Source of the DNA: VAZQ01 sp963721005
Lineage (GTDB): Bacteria > Pseudomonadota > Alphaproteobacteria > Rhizobiales > Xanthobacteraceae
Length of the DNA: 64,000 nucleotides
Assembly (NCBI GenBank): GCA_963721005.1
Contig: CAVRHR010000006.1
Coordinates: 1-64,000, forward strand
Direction of reading: 5' to 3'
Under the pieces are notes generated by a model. That model made no database searches. It was not told the DNA's origin and saw nothing but the letters and a program-made list of their open reading frames with translations. Shown piece by piece: positions 38,138-46,579 of this stretch. The position numbers were made by a program, and so were the translations under genes. Numbering within the stretch: the first letter of the stretch is position 1; each line of letters opens with the position of its first letter.

Positions 38138-39909
38138 AGGTCATCCGCGTGAGTCATATCGATGAGGTATTTTTTCATGTCCCAGGCGCCGGTCGGGCAG
38201 CGTTCGGCGCATAGTCCGCAGTGCAGGCAAACATCCTCGTCCTTGACCATCACGCGCCCGGTCTTGAGGCTTTCGGATACGTATAGGTCCTGGGTGAGGT
38301 TGCCGGCCGGCGCCTTCAGTCGCGTCCGCAGGTCGGCTTCCTCGCCATTCTGCGTGAAGGTAATGCAATCCATCGGGCAGATGTCGACACAGGCATCGCA
38401 TTCGATGCAGGCCGTGGTGGTGAACACCGTCTGTACGTCGCAATTGAGGCAGCGGTGCGCCTCCTTGAGCGCGAGCTGCGGGTCGAAGCCGAGCTCGACC
38501 TCGGCCTTGATGTCGCGCAGCGCCACCACCTTGTCGCGCAGCGGCACCCGGTAGCGCTTGTCGGGCGCGATGTCGTTGTCGTAGCTCCACTCGTGGATGC
38601 CCATCTTCTGGCTGAACACCTCGACCGCCGGCAACGGGCGCTGCGTGATGTCCTCGCCGCGGCACAGCTTGTCGATCGACAGCGCCGCCTCGTGGGCATG
38701 GGCCACCGCCCAGATGATGTTCTTCGGCCCGAAGGCGGCGTCGCCGCCGAAGAACACCTTCGGATGGCTGGAGCCCATGGTCCGGGGATCGACCTTGGGC
38801 ATGTCCCACTTGTCGAACTCGATGCCGATGTCGCGCTCGATCCACGGAAACGCGTTCTCCTGGCCGACCGCCACCAGCACGTCGTCGCAGGGGAAATGCT
38901 GGTCCGGCTCGCCGCTCGGCACCAGGTTGCGGCGGCCCTTGGCGTCGTATTCCGCCTTCACTTTCTCGAACAGCACGCCGGTCAGGCGGCCGTTGTCGTG
39001 GGTGAATTCCTTGGGCACGAGGAAATTGTGGATCGGGATGTCCTCGTGCATGGCGTCCTCCTTCTCCCACGGGGACGCCTTCATCTCCTCGAAGCCCGAG
39101 CGCACCACCACCTTGACGTCCTCGCCGCCGAGCCGGCGGGAGGAACGGCAGCAGTCCATGGCGGTGTTGCCGCCGCCCAGCACCAGGACGCGGCGGTCGA
39201 TCTTGGTGACATGGCCGAACGAGACCGAGGACAGCCAATCGATGCCGATATGGATGTTGGCGCCGGCTTCCTTGCGGCCGGGCAGCTCGAGCTCGCGTCC
39301 GCGCGGCGCGCCGGAGCCGACGAAGATCGCGTCGAAGCTTCCGGCCAGGAGGTCCTTGAGGCTGTCGATGCGCTTGCCGGCGACGAACTCGACGCCGAGA
39401 TCGAGGATGTAGTCGCACTCCTCGTCGATGACGGATTCCGGCAACCGGAAGCGGGGAATTTGCGTGCGGATCATCCCGCCGGCCTTGGGGTCCTGGTCGA
39501 ACACGGTGCAGTGATAGCCGAGCGGAGCCAGATCGCGCGCGACCGCGAGCGAGGCCGGGCCGCCGCCCACCAGCGCGATGCGCTTGCCGTTCTTGTGAAT
39601 GGCGGGCCGCGGCAGCCGGTCGCGGATATCCTCCTTGTAGTCGGCGGCGACGCGCTTGAGGCGGCAGATCGCCACCGGGTCCTTCTCGACCCGTCCGCGC
39701 CGGCACGCCGGCTCGCACGGCCGGTCGCAGGTGCGCCCGAGGATGCCGGGGAACACGTTGGATCTCCAATTGACCATGTAGGCGTCGCCGTAGCGGCCGG
39801 CCGCGATCAACCGGATATATTCCGGCACCGGCGTATGCGCCGGGCAAGCCCACTGGCAATCCACGACCTTATGGAAATAGTCAGGTGCAGCGATGTCGGT
39901 AGGTTTCAT
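38107..39909 (-). CDS. GltD-like NAD(P)H oxidoreductase fused to a two-cluster ferredoxin
   Basis: 600 residues. The N-terminal Fe-S region (C18, C22, C61, C65, C69, C82) is followed by FAD-binding GGGPAS (about 115) and NAD(P)-binding LGGGNTAMD (about 250) folds as in glutamate synthase small subunit. The C-terminus carries two [4Fe-4S] motifs, CIECDACVDICPMDC (501-515) and CLHCGLCAERCP (561-572). I chose ATG 39909 because AGGAG precedes it by six bases; a GTG at 39924 is less likely. First gene of the operon with korA and korB, so it probably passes electrons between KorAB and NAD(P)H. Confidence 0.92.
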   Translation of the reverse strand: MKPTDIAAPDYFHKVVDCQWACPAHTPVPEYIRLIAAGRYGDAYMVNWRSNVFPGILGRTCDRPCEPACRRGRVEKDPVAICRLKRVAADYKEDIRDRLPRPAIHKNGKRIALVGGGPASLAVARDLAPLGYHCTVFDQDPKAGGMIRTQIPRFRLPESVIDEECDYILDLGVEFVAGKRIDSLKDLLAGSFDAIFVGSGAPRGRELELPGRKEAGANIHIGIDWLSSVSFGHVTKIDRRVLVLGGGNTAMDCCRSSRRLGGEDVKVVVRSGFEEMKASPWEKEDAMHEDIPIHNFLVPKEFTHDNGRLTGVLFEKVKAEYDAKGRRNLVPSGEPDQHFPCDDVLVAVGQENAFPWIERDIGIEFDKWDMPKVDPRTMGSSHPKVFFGGDAAFGPKNIIWAVAHAHEAALSIDKLCRGEDITQRPLPAVEVFSQKMGIHEWSYDNDIAPDKRYRVPLRDKVVALRDIKAEVELGFDPQLALKEAHRCLNCDVQTVFTTTACIECDACVDICPMDCITFTQNGEEADLRTRLKAPAGNLTQDLYVSESLKTGRVMVKDEDVCLHCGLCAERCPTGAWDMKKYLIDMTHADDLCRVAAQSAA

Positions 39910-40356
39910 TGACTCCTCGTGCACGCCACTCGTCGCGCCCCAGAACGGATAACCCCGCGCGAGCAGGTGTCGGCCGGTCTCCCCCCGGATGGTCCGGCTT
40001 ATGGCTGCCGAATCCAGAGGGAATGTTATTAGAGCGGCACCCCAAATACCACCGATAGATTGCTCATAACAGGGGCCCGAATGGCGTGGGCATTCCGGCG
40101 ATGCACAGGGGCCACAGTCGCCGGAATGTGTTAATGAAATGTTTATGCCAATTGTCGCGTTCTGGAGTTAAACATTTGAATATGCTGATGTTTTTTTGAG
40201 CGACCGTTGGCCGTGCCGGCGCCTCCGGGCGCGGCCCGAACTTTGCACGGGAGGAGGGGTTGCGCGCGCCGCCGCGGCGGCAGATGAGAGCGGGACGGCT
40301 GGGCTTGGAAGCGCCGGTCGCGCCGATATCGGACGGATTTTCGCGGAAGAAATTCG
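39910..40356. other. Divergent intergenic region, kor operon / ATP12 gene
   Basis: 447 bp between the divergently transcribed kor operon and the ATP12 gene, presumably holding both promoters. The clearest element is a perfect 11-bp inverted repeat at 40091-40128. The stretch 40129-40200 is AT-rich for this genome. I see no credible gene. Confidence 0.6.
40091..40128. promoter_or_regulatory. Perfect 11-bp inverted repeat, possible operator or hairpin
   Basis: CATTCCGGCGA (40091-40101) and TCGCCGGAATG (40118-40128) are exact reverse complements with a 16-nt spacer. It lies in the divergent promoter region, about 180 bp from the kor operon start, with no T-run after it. A regulator site or an RNA hairpin are both possible. 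Confidence 0.5.
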
Positions 40357-41136
40357 ATGCGCGATATTTTTGAAGAGATCTTCGTGCAAGGGCCGATTGA
40401 TCCGGTCGAAGCCGTGCAACGTTCGACCCGCAAGCATCTGCGGCAACGTTTCTACAAGATCGCGCATGTGGACGAGGACGACGGCGGCTTCGCCGTTCGG
40501 CTCGACGGCCGGGCGGTCCGCACCCCGGCCCGGCGCGCGCTGCGGGCGCCCACGCATGCGCTCGCCGACGCGCTCGCCGCGGAATGGAACGCGCAGGAAG
40601 AGCTGATCGACCCCCTCGACATGCCGCTCACGCGGCTCGCCAACTCGATCATCGACGGCGTGGTCGATGTGACGGCCGCGGTCGCGGCCGAGATCGAGAA
40701 ATATCTCGCCTCCGATCTCGTGGTCTATCGCGCGCCGGCGCCGCCGAGCCTGATCGCCAGGCAGGCGCAGGTCTGGGATCCGATCGTCGAATGGGCGCGC
40801 GAGGCGCTGGGCGCCCGCTTCGTGCTGGCCGAGGGGATCAATTTCGTGACCCAGCCCGAGGCCGCGCTTGCGGCGGGACGCGCCGCCATCCCGGGCGATC
40901 CCTGGCGGTTGGGCGCGCTGCACGCGATCACCACGCTGACCGGCTCCGCCCTGATTGCGCTGGCGGTTCTGGCCGGTCGGCTCGCGCCCGAGGAAGCCTG
41001 GGCGGCGGCGCATGTGGACGAGGATTGGAACATGGGCTTTTGGGGGCGGGACGAGCCTGCGCTGGAGCGGCGCGCGGTTCGCTTCGCCGAGATGAAGGCG
41101 GCCGCGATGGTGCTGGCTTTGCACCCGGCGAAATAG
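40357..41136 (+). CDS. ATP12-family F1-ATPase assembly chaperone
   Basis: 259 residues, homologous to mitochondrial ATP12, which binds the F1 alpha subunit during assembly of ATP synthase; the family is found in alphaproteobacteria and mitochondria. Recognisable features are FYKIAHVDEDDGGFAVRLDG near the start, LAAEWNAQEELIDPLDMPLTRL, and the LHAITTLTGSALIALAVLAG and EAWAAAHVDEDWNMGFWG segments. GGAAG precedes ATG 40357. No ATP synthase genes lie nearby. Confidence 0.92.
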   Translation: MRDIFEEIFVQGPIDPVEAVQRSTRKHLRQRFYKIAHVDEDDGGFAVRLDGRAVRTPARRALRAPTHALADALAAEWNAQEELIDPLDMPLTRLANSIIDGVVDVTAAVAAEIEKYLASDLVVYRAPAPPSLIARQAQVWDPIVEWAREALGARFVLAEGINFVTQPEAALAAGRAAIPGDPWRLGALHAITTLTGSALIALAVLAGRLAPEEAWAAAHVDEDWNMGFWGRDEPALERRAVRFAEMKAAAMVLALHPAK

Positions 41137-41250
41137 TCGGGCCGGCAGGGGCGTGCCGGTTCCGCCACCGGACCGCGCGCCCTATGCTGGCTCGGCAGCG
41201 GCAGGAAGCGAGACACGCGCTCGATAGCACCGCTCGGAGGCTGTAGCACC

Positions 41251-42783
41251 ATGAAGGACATCGTCGAGAAGCTCGCTCACCGCCGCTCCGGCGCCCGCGC
41301 CGGCGGCGGCGCTGCCCGCATCGAGGCCCAGCACAAGCGCGGCAAGCTCACCGCCCGCGAGCGCATGGAGCTGTTGATGGACCGCGGCTCGTTCGAGGAG
41401 TTCGACATGTTCGTCGAGCACCGCTCGGCCGAGTTCGGCATGGAGAAGTCGAAGATTCCGGGCGACGGCGTCGTGACCGGCTGGGGCACCGTCAATGGCC
41501 GCACCGTCTTCGCCTTCGCCAAGGATTTCACGGTGTTCGGCGGCTCGCTCAGCGAGGCCCATGCCCAGAAGATCGTCAAGATCCAGGATCTGGCCATGAA
41601 GGCGCGGGCGCCGATCGTCGGCCTGTTCGACGCCGGGGGCGCCCGCATCCAGGAAGGCGTGGCGGCGCTCGGCGGCTACGGCGAGGTGTTCAAGCGCAAC
41701 GTCAATGCTTCCGGGGTCATTCCGCAGATTTCCGTGATCATGGGCCCGTGCGCCGGCGGCGACGTCTATTCGCCGGCGATGACCGATTTCATCTTCATGG
41801 TGCGCGATACCAGCTACATGTTCGTGACCGGTCCCGACGTGGTGAAGACGGTGACCAACGAGGTGGTCACCGCCGAGGAGCTCGGCGGCGCCAGCGTCCA
41901 CACCGCCAAATCGGGCGTCGCCGACGGCTCCTACGAGAACGACGTCGAATGCCTGTTGCAGATGCGCCGCCTGATCGATTTTCTCCCCGCAAACAGCGCA
42001 TCCGGCGTGCCGCACTGGCCGTCCCACGACGATATGGAGCGTGAGGAAAAGTCCCTCGACACGCTCATTCCGGACAATCCCAACAAGCCCTACGACATGA
42101 AGGAGCTGATCCACAAGGTCGTGGACGAGGGCGACTTCTTCGAGATCCAGTCTGCCTATGCCATGAACATGGTGACCGGCTTCGGCCGGATCACCGGCCG
42201 CACCGTAGGGTTCGTCGCCAACCAGCCGATGATGCTGGCCGGCGTGCTCGATTCCGATGCCAGCCGCAAGGCCGCGCGGTTCGTGCGGTTCTGCGACGCC
42301 TTCGACATCCCGATCGTCACCTTCGTGGACGTGCCCGGCTTTCTGCCCGGAACCGACCAGGAATACGGCGGGTTGATCAAGCACGGCGCCAAGCTCCTGT
42401 TCGCCTACAGCCAGTGCAGCGTGCCGCTGGTCACCGTCATCACCCGCAAGGCGTTCGGCGGCGCCTATGACGTGATGGCTTCCAAGCATGTGGGCGGCGA
42501 CGTCAACTATGCCTGGCCGACCGCGCAGATCGCCGTGATGGGCGCTAAGGGCGCGGTCGAGATCATCTTCCGCGCCGACATCGGCGAGGCCGCCAAGATC
42601 GCGGCCCGCACCAAGGAATACGAGGACCGCTTCCTCTCGCCGTTCGCCGCCGCCGAGCGCGGCTATATCGACGACGTGATCATGCCGCGGGCGACGCGGG
42701 CCCGCGTCGCGCGGGCGCTGGCCATGCTGCGCGGCAAGAAGGTGGAGCTGCCGGCCCGCCGGCATGATAATCTGCCGCTGTGA
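41251..42783 (+). CDS. pccB: Acyl-CoA carboxylase carboxyltransferase subunit (propionyl-CoA type)
   Basis: Transfers CO2 from carboxybiotin to propionyl-CoA to give methylmalonyl-CoA, 510 residues, full length. Two crotonase-like halves: the N half has GGARIQEGVAALGGYGEVF and the C half has FVDVPGFLPGTDQEYGGLI and ITRKAFGGAYDVMASKH. Ends ..RRHDNLPL, typical of PccB. The biotin-bearing alpha subunit is not in the window. Substrate (propionyl-CoA rather than acetyl- or methylcrotonyl-CoA) is by overall resemblance. Confidence 0.93.
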   Translation: MKDIVEKLAHRRSGARAGGGAARIEAQHKRGKLTARERMELLMDRGSFEEFDMFVEHRSAEFGMEKSKIPGDGVVTGWGTVNGRTVFAFAKDFTVFGGSLSEAHAQKIVKIQDLAMKARAPIVGLFDAGGARIQEGVAALGGYGEVFKRNVNASGVIPQISVIMGPCAGGDVYSPAMTDFIFMVRDTSYMFVTGPDVVKTVTNEVVTAEELGGASVHTAKSGVADGSYENDVECLLQMRRLIDFLPANSASGVPHWPSHDDMEREEKSLDTLIPDNPNKPYDMKELIHKVVDEGDFFEIQSAYAMNMVTGFGRITGRTVGFVANQPMMLAGVLDSDASRKAARFVRFCDAFDIPIVTFVDVPGFLPGTDQEYGGLIKHGAKLLFAYSQCSVPLVTVITRKAFGGAYDVMASKHVGGDVNYAWPTAQIAVMGAKGAVEIIFRADIGEAAKIAARTKEYEDRFLSPFAAAERGYIDDVIMPRATRARVARALAMLRGKKVELPARRHDNLPL

Positions 42784-42823
42784 GGCCGGCGATCATGCCG
42801 GTTCGTCCACCTGGTTGGAATTC

Positions 42824-43471
42824 ATGCGCTTACTTCATCGTTTCAGCCAGGGTGAGCTGCACCTTGCGCGCATCGAGGCCTTCAGCGACGGCGTTTTTGC
42901 GGTGGCGGTCACGCTGCTGGTGCTCGATCTCAAGGTGCCGGTTCTCCATGACCATGCCGGCGTCCGCGAGCTCGGGCAGGCGTTGCTCGATCAGTTGCCG
43001 AAGTTCCTGAGCTGGTTGATCAGCTTTGTCATCGTCTGCAAGTTCTGGCTCAATCATCATCACCTGCTCGGCCTCGCCCGTCATGCCGATTACGGGTTCG
43101 TGTGGCTGAACTCGATCTTTCTGATGGGCCAATCCTTCATCCCGTTCCCGACCGCGATGGTGGGCGAATACCCAAGTAACGCTCTGGCGGTGAGCTTTTT
43201 CGGCTGCGTGTTCGCCCTCAACACGCTCATGTTCATGGCGCTGCAGGCCTATGTGGTGGCGAGATTGATCAAGCCGGAGCTGGCCGCGCTGCAGGACCCG
43301 CACGGCCTGCGCAAGGCTTTGGTCGGGCCATTGTCCTACCTGGCCGGCGCCGCCGCTGCCTGGGTCTACACCCCGGCGGCCTTCGTCATTTATGCGCTGA
43401 CGCCGTTGTTCTACATCACGCCGCCGCAGTGGCACGGCGCGCGCGATGTCAAACAGGCCGTAAAGCGATGA
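42824..43471 (+). CDS. TMEM175-family potassium channel
   Basis: 215 residues, six predicted membrane helices, matching the single-repeat bacterial TMEM175 (DUF1211) family of potassium-selective channels that assemble as tetramers. The signature lies in helix 1: RIEAFSDGVFAVAVTLLVLD. Helix 3 has KFWLNHHHLLG. I chose ATG 42824; an earlier in-frame ATG (42764) would overlap pccB and add 20 unlike residues. Its function here would be membrane-potential or potassium homeostasis. Confidence 0.88.
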   Translation: MRLLHRFSQGELHLARIEAFSDGVFAVAVTLLVLDLKVPVLHDHAGVRELGQALLDQLPKFLSWLISFVIVCKFWLNHHHLLGLARHADYGFVWLNSIFLMGQSFIPFPTAMVGEYPSNALAVSFFGCVFALNTLMFMALQAYVVARLIKPELAALQDPHGLRKALVGPLSYLAGAAAAWVYTPAAFVIYALTPLFYITPPQWHGARDVKQAVKR

Positions 43472-43495
43472 CAGCCGCTCGAGCGTGGGCGCGAC

Positions 43496-43711
43496 TTAAT
43501 TCGTCACGTGCGGCGCGCCGGCTTCCGCCTGATCCTCGTCGCCGGCGGGCACCAGCTCGGGCGCGGGATGGACGCGGTCGGCGTGCTCCGCCAAGCGGAG
43601 CCAGGACTGCGCCATGGTGGCCCACAGCGGCCGGTCGCGTTCTTCCGACGCGCTCTTGGCCATGCGCAGGCAATCCTCGGCATTGACGCGATAATCGTTA
43701 GCGGAACTCAT
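43496..43711 (-). CDS. Small conserved rhizobial protein, function unknown
   Basis: 71 residues, starting MSSANDYRVNAEDCLRMAK and containing LWATMAQSWLRLAEHA. Short cytosolic helical proteins with this AEDCLRMA..W..LAE pattern are frequent in Bradyrhizobium-like genomes; I know no function. The start ATG complements 43709-43711. It converges on the TMEM175 gene. Confidence 0.7.
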   Translation of the reverse strand: MSSANDYRVNAEDCLRMAKSASEERDRPLWATMAQSWLRLAEHADRVHPAPELVPAGDEDQAEAGAPHVTN

Positions 43712-43894
43712 GCTACCATCCCCTAACACGGTTTCACCTAGGGTGAGGCAACCATTCGAGAACGGCGAAGTCGGGATGGCACTGCGGCGCCATCGGGGCC
43801 ATTCTGCGACTGCAGACCGCTGCAAAGCTCTGCTACCCGACGATGATACCGGGCGCGGTATCGCGACGCCACTGGGTGGTGTTTTTGCATTGTC

Positions 43895-43960
43895 GCATTT
43901 TCGGACGGAAAACCGGATTCCACCCTCGCCTTCGCGAGGGCATGCTTTTCCTGAAAATGC
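43895..43960. repeat. Nested palindromic intergenic repeat
   Basis: Outer arms GCATTTTC (43895-43902) and GAAAATGC (43953-43960) enclose GGAAAACC / GCTTTTCC-type inner arms and an insert with its own perfect hairpin, CCCTCGC-CTTC-GCGAGGG (43923-43940). The outer element resembles the AGAGCATTTTC..GGTTTTCC family that I recall from rhizobial genomes. It lies between two - strand genes. Confidence 0.7.
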
Positions 43961-43986
43961 TCTAATACGGCGGATATTGACGATGC

Positions 43987-44814
43987 CTAATGGACGCCGC
44001 TCTCGAACCGGGTGGCCCCCAGCACCGCGATCCCCAGCAGGGTCGGCATCGAGATGCGGAACATCGCCAGTATGCGCGTGCCCGCGATCGGAGCAAACCA
44101 CATCTCCATGTCGCGCGCTTTCTGGAGATAGTTGACGCGAAAGGCGCCGGTATTGTAGCCGGCGATGGGCCGATAGGACATGCCGCAGACGATGCCAGGC
44201 CCCTGATAGCCTGTCTCGGCCTTGATCCTGTCGATGCGTTTGAACGACATCGCAATGTCGAATCGGTGGGTGCCGTCGAAGATCGGCAGCAGGCGTTGGC
44301 AGGCCGCAGGCGCCAACATGTCCCCGGTCCCCGGTATCGCGACCAGACCGGCGGTCAGCGGATCGATCGCGCCGCGGAGGTCGGCGGCGGCGATCGGAAC
44401 GCGATCGGGGGAAGCAGGAATCGGCGGTTTGGCTTCCACCTCGCTCACGACACCATCGCGAAGCATCATGCGAACGTCCTCGGTGGTGTCGTCCGAGGAA
44501 AAATTGGCCACATAGCTCGTCGGCGCGAGACGGCCCTGGCTGAAGATGCCGTGCGTCGTGGCGGAGATGTCGGGGCCGAGCAGCACGCGCCACATACCAA
44601 ACAGCTGGCCGCTTGATTTGGCCGTGTAGCGGTCCTTGTCGATGTCGACGCTCCAGTCGCCGCCGCCGATCTCGATGCCGGCCAGTGCGAGCCTGTAGCG
44701 TGCCGTCAGCGTCGACTGCGCGTGCGCCAAGCCGCAAGGCAGACAAAGGAGCGCAAGTGCCGCAACAATTGCGGCGCAACCTGCCCGCGCCCACCACGAT
44801 GAATCATGCTTCAA
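43987..44814 (-). CDS. DUF3108-type periplasmic protein
   Basis: 275 residues. I chose TTG 44814 because GGAGG lies seven bases upstream of it and a clean signal peptide follows (ARAGCAAIVAALALLCLPCG, cleavage after AHA). The mature part begins TLTARYRLALAGIEIGGGDW and contains SSGQLFGMWRVL, YVANFSSDDTTEDV, characteristic of DUF3108 proteins, thought to be beta-rich envelope proteins of unknown function. It lies 72 bp downstream of the alpha-oxoamine synthase gene on the same strand and may share its transcript. Confidence 0.82.
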   Translation of the reverse strand: MKHDSSWWARAGCAAIVAALALLCLPCGLAHAQSTLTARYRLALAGIEIGGGDWSVDIDKDRYTAKSSGQLFGMWRVLLGPDISATTHGIFSQGRLAPTSYVANFSSDDTTEDVRMMLRDGVVSEVEAKPPIPASPDRVPIAAADLRGAIDPLTAGLVAIPGTGDMLAPAACQRLLPIFDGTHRFDIAMSFKRIDRIKAETGYQGPGIVCGMSYRPIAGYNTGAFRVNYLQKARDMEMWFAPIAGTRILAMFRISMPTLLGIAVLGATRFESGVH

Positions 44815-44886
44815 GCACGCGCCTCCATGCTCGCGTTCCCGTGCGGGTGGCCGCAAGCGTCGGCAAGCCGTCGTCGAGCTGACGGG

Positions 44887-46145
44887 CTACGCGTTGGCCG
44901 CCATGCTGCCATGGGCGGAGACGAAGCTGCGCTGGGGCGCAGCCAAATGCTGATGCCGCTCCAGGATATCGACCAGACGATCGATGTCCTCGCGGCGATG
45001 TCCGGCATTCAATTGGATCCGCAGGCGCGCGGATTTGAGCGACACGGCCGGGAACCGGATGGCATCGACATGGATCCCCTCGGCGCGGATGGCGAGCGCG
45101 AGCTCTTGGGTCCGATCCTCGTCGCCGAGCCAGATCGGGACGATCGGCGTCTCCGTCGAGACCAGCCGGAAGCTCAAGTCGGCCATGCGCTTGACGAAAT
45201 AGCGCTGATTGTCCCAGAGCCGCTGCCCGGCGCTCCGGCTCGTCGCGCACCACGTCGATCGCCGTCGAGATCACCATCGCTTGATCCGGCGGCAGCGTGG
45301 CGGTGAACCCATAGGCCGGGCACGACATCCGCAGGATTTCGGTGATCAAGGCATGCGAGGCGATGTACCCGCCGATGGAGCCATAGGCCTTGCTCAGGGT
45401 GGCCATGTAGATCAGCCGCTCGCTGGTCGCGCTGAAATGGTCCAGGACGCCGCCGCCGGAGGCGCCCAGCACGCCGGTGCCGTGCGCATCGTCGACATAG
45501 ACCATGGCGTCCCACCGCTCGGCCAGGCGCAGCAGATCGGGGATCGGCGCGATGTCGCCGTCCTGGCTGAAGACGCCGTCGGTCACGATGATCTTGGAGG
45601 TGGCGGCCGACTGGCGCAGCAACTTCTCCAGATGGTCGAGGTCGCGGTGGCGATAGCTGTACCGACGCGCGCCCGACAGGCGCATGCCTTCGCGAATGCT
45701 GACGTGGTTATACTCGTCGCTGAAATATGCATACGAGTAATCCCGGCTGGGGGAAAATCCGTAGGCGCGGGCGATCTGCGTCGCGCGCGGCAGCGTGGAC
45801 AGAACGCCGATATTGGTCAGAGTAGCCGGTCGCGAACAGGAGCGCGTGGCTCTTGCCGTTGGAGCGAGCGATCTTGCGCTCGAGCTCGCCGTAAAGCGCG
45901 AGATTGCCGCCGAGCAGTCGGGAATCGCTGTTGCCGACGCCGTAGGCTTCGATGCCGCGTATGGCGGCGGCCTTCATGCGTGGGCTGTTGGCGATGCCGA
46001 GATAGTTGTTGGTGCTGAACGATATCCGCTGGACGCCGTTCGCCTTGAATGTCGGGGTCGGGAGACTGTCCACCACCGCCGGTTCGTGCGGCGAACGCCA
46101 GCCGAACCAGTCCGCCAACTCTACAAATTCATTCACCCGACGCAC
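44887..46145 (-). CDS. Alpha-oxoamine synthase, BioF/serine palmitoyltransferase-like (frame broken twice)
   Basis: PLP enzyme condensing an acyl-CoA with an amino acid. Family motifs: NNYLGIANSPRM and GVGNSDSRLLGGN near the start, DEYNHVSIREGMRLSG, DDAHGTGVLG, and the PLP lysine in TLSKAYGSIGGYI. Two extra bases, near 45821 and at 45226-45228, split the frame. Removing them joins FATGY to LTNIGVLSTL and DEPERR to QRLWDNQRYFVKRMADL and gives 418 residues. The members (8-amino-7-oxononanoate synthase, serine palmitoyltransferase, CqsA/LqsA-type signal synthases) cannot be told apart here, but no biotin genes are nearby. Divergent from an ABC exporter. Confidence 0.85.
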
Positions 46146-46579
46146 CTCTCACCATGGTCGCGGGACCTTGTTGGGAATTGTCCACCGTTCCGGGACGAGC
46201 ATGACCTCGCCCCGAAAGTGGAATGACGGCTGATCCGCAGGATCCAAAGCTGGCCCCGGCCAACAGCTCGCCAAAACGCCCCTCGACGTTCCTCGCCCGG
46301 CTGCGGCGGGTCGATTTTCTTGGTTGAAAGATACCCAAGCGCAGCAGAGACATTTATATATATTTTATGTCTGATTGCAAACCTAAAGGTACCGCCGGGG
46401 CGGTGAAAGAATCGGCATAACCTTCGGTTGTGCAAGGAATTTTAGCATCGCTATCGGGTTTCCGATTTCGTTCACCTGGCCATAAAATTTGGGTTAAGTT
46501 CCGGCTCGAGGCTGAGCGCGCGGAGCGCCCCGGCGGCGGCGATGCCGATACATGAAATCGGGTAGGGTCTGAGTCGGTT
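46146..46579. other. Divergent promoter region with an AT-rich palindrome
   Basis: 434 bp between the divergent alpha-oxoamine synthase and ABC transporter genes. It holds AGACAT (46348-46353) and ATGTCT (46367-46372), a perfect 6-bp inverted repeat around a 13-bp all-A/T centre, conspicuous in this GC-rich DNA. That is a plausible shared operator or promoter. I see no gene here. Confidence 0.5.

Noticed and set aside
35337..39912. Long + strand frames opposite korB, korA and the oxidoreductase
   Set aside because: Shadows of well-conserved - strand genes with overlapping starts and stops; no ribosome binding sites or domains.
41182..42765. 527-codon - strand frame opposite pccB
   Set aside because: His/Val/Gly-rich antisense shadow; pccB is full length with all motifs.
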